Of a DNA stretch of 8,082 bases, positions 7,417-8,082 are shown one piece after another. The notes beneath the pieces were generated by a model, which saw only the letters and a list, made by a program, of their open reading frames with translations, did no database searches and was not told the DNA's origin. The stretch comes from Candidatus Desantisbacteria bacterium CG1_02_38_46 (lineage in GTDB: Bacteria > Desantisbacteria > UBA1551 > UBA1559). Made by a program: the position numbers and the translations under genes. Within the stretch, counting starts at the first letter, position 1; the number at the start of each line of letters is the position of its first letter. The DNA lies in assembly GCA_001871015.1 (NCBI GenBank), contig MNUO01000061.1, positions 1-8,082 of the forward strand, written 5' to 3'.

Positions 7417-7445
7417 CTTATACTACGAATAAGAATATCTGTAAC
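7417..7445 (-). promoter_or_regulatory. Sigma70-like promoter candidate for the four-gene operon
   Basis: On the minus strand, GTTACA (7445-7440, four of six bases matching TTGACA) is 17 bp from TATAAG (7422-7417, five of six matching TATAAT). The TTG start is 30 bp further on, giving a short leader of about 24 nt. Position and spacing fit well, but the -35 is weak and the region is AT-rich, so chance is possible. Confidence 0.4.
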
Positions 7446-7562
7446 CATGACTTAAAGACACTACATCTAATTCCCTTGGCTTCTTTTTCCTCGGTAATGT
7501 CTTAAAATGTCTGGAAAAAGATTATGGCGTGAGGTATCCTATAGGGACAAAAGAAGTTAATA

Positions 7563-7615
7563 AGGGGAAAATCCCCTAAGAGAGGGCCATAACCTATAAG
7601 AGGCTACAGCCCTCT
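7563..7615 (+). repeat. Two consecutive hairpins upstream of the transposase remnant
   Basis: AGGGGA (7563-7568) and TCCCCT (7572-7577) form a 6-bp stem with a 3-nt AAA loop. AGAGGGC (7581-7587) and GCCCTCT (7609-7615) form a 7-bp stem with a 21-nt loop. Neither is followed by a T-run, so they are not clear terminators. They may be IS-end structures that block read-through into a transposase. Confidence 0.55.
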
Positions 7616-7688
7616 AAAAGGAGACCAACGCCATGAATAATAGAATACCACACACGGAAGAAAATAAGCAAGGAGATTAAAGGGTTAA

Positions 7689-8082
7689 GGGAATACCGAT
7701 ACCTTAGAACATTTAGCAGTGGAGATGTATGTCAGAGGTTGCTCCACCAGGGATGTAGAAGAGATTCTTAAGGACGAGAATGGCAATCTTCTTCTCTCCA
7801 AAAGCAGTATCAGTGCAAGAAGATGAGAGACTGTGGGATGCCTATGAGGAGTTCTGTAAACAGGATTTGAGCAAGTATAATGTGGTCTACCTCTTTGTTG
7901 ACGCTGTTTATGAAGCAATGAGAATGTACAAGACAACCAAGGAAGGAATCCTTGTTGCCTGGGCAATATTAGAAGATGGAAGAAAGATATTACTGGGAAT
8001 GAAATTGGGAAATAAGGAATCCTATCAGGACTGGTTAGATTTCTTCCGGGACCTTAAGAAACGAGGATTAGTGGATCCTGTC
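7689..8082 (+). pseudogene. IS256 (mutator-type) transposase remnant, frameshifted and cut by the window edge
   Basis: Reading from 7689 gives LEHLAVEMYVRGCSTRDVEEI and then LLLSKSSISAR, the region before the catalytic core of IS256-type transposases. That frame hits TGA at 7824. One frame over, from 7822, the match resumes: DERLWDAYEEFCKQDL, VYLFVDAVYEAMRM, GILVAWAILEDGRK, NKESYQDWLDFFRDLKKRG, open to the window end. The aspartate at 7900-7902 (VDAVYE) is probably the first residue of the DDE triad; the second would lie just past the edge. The net change is one extra base or two missing near 7818-7824. A TAA at 7686-7688 cuts off the N-terminal domain, and the usual 100 or so upstream residues are absent. 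The gene is almost certainly dead here, and it marks accessory DNA. Confidence 0.88.

Larger units (their letters stand above)
7387..7688. other. Gene-free region between the operon and the transposase remnant
   Basis: About 300 bases with no convincing gene. Besides the operon promoter candidate there is a run of six C (7389-7394) beside the TTG start. GTAATGTCTTAAAATGTCTGG (around 7494-7514) contains ATGTCT twice and might be a decayed IS terminus. Two hairpins follow: AGGGGA/TCCCCT (7563-7568, 7572-7577) and AGAGGGC/GCCCTCT (7581-7587, 7609-7615). AGGAG at 7618-7622 precedes an ATG at 7633 that opens only 15 codons (MNNRIPHTEENKQGD) before a stop; it may be a short leader peptide or leftover IS sequence. 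Confidence 0.5.

Noticed and set aside
7685-7966. Minus-strand 93-aa open frame
   Set aside because: It is antisense to the IS256-type transposase, whose conserved motifs clearly lie on the plus strand.

Overview
This AT-rich bacterial window is dominated by one minus-strand operon of four genes (7386 down to 460), with a damaged accessory gene on each side. The host cannot be named from this sequence. A Sec-type signal peptide plus a transmembrane helix, a strong GAGGAGG ribosome binding site and a sigma70-like promoter candidate suggest an ordinary Shine-Dalgarno-using bacterium. An IS256-type transposase remnant and an ORF6N-domain gene are typical of accessory DNA. The strong Shine-Dalgarno site argues mildly against Bacteroidota.

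Layout from left to right: (a) 1-236, minus strand, an ORF6N (phage antirepressor-like) gene that runs off the window edge. Its coding DNA contains a 13-bp perfect palindrome, and its 5' side stops at a cluster of GC-rich hairpins (262-330). (b) 237-459, no gene, with one AT-rich inverted repeat downstream of the operon. (c) 460-7386, the operon. (d) 7387-7688, the operon promoter region followed by hairpins and possibly a decayed IS end. (e) 7689-8082, plus strand, a frameshifted and edge-truncated IS256-family transposase.

In order of transcription the operon encodes four proteins. The first is a 587-aa membrane protein with a degenerate J-like N-terminus lacking HPD and a C-terminal coiled coil. 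The second is a 296-aa signal-peptide and single-TM coiled-coil protein whose cytoplasmic C-terminus has a GrpE-like layout. The third is an 838-aa divergent Hsp70 with an intact nucleotide-binding domain, an extra segment between its two main domains and an enlarged helical tail. The fourth is a 580-aa fusion of a Ser/Thr protein kinase to a Cdc48/FtsH-class AAA ATPase. Intergenic gaps are 2 nt, 14 nt and a 4-nt ATGA overlap, so the genes are very probably co-transcribed.

The set looks like a rewired DnaJ-GrpE-DnaK cycle anchored at the inner membrane and coupled to a kinase-controlled AAA motor. I do not recognise it as a named system. Its placement between two broken mobile or phage-type genes fits an accessory function such as stress or conflict response, but that function is inference only.
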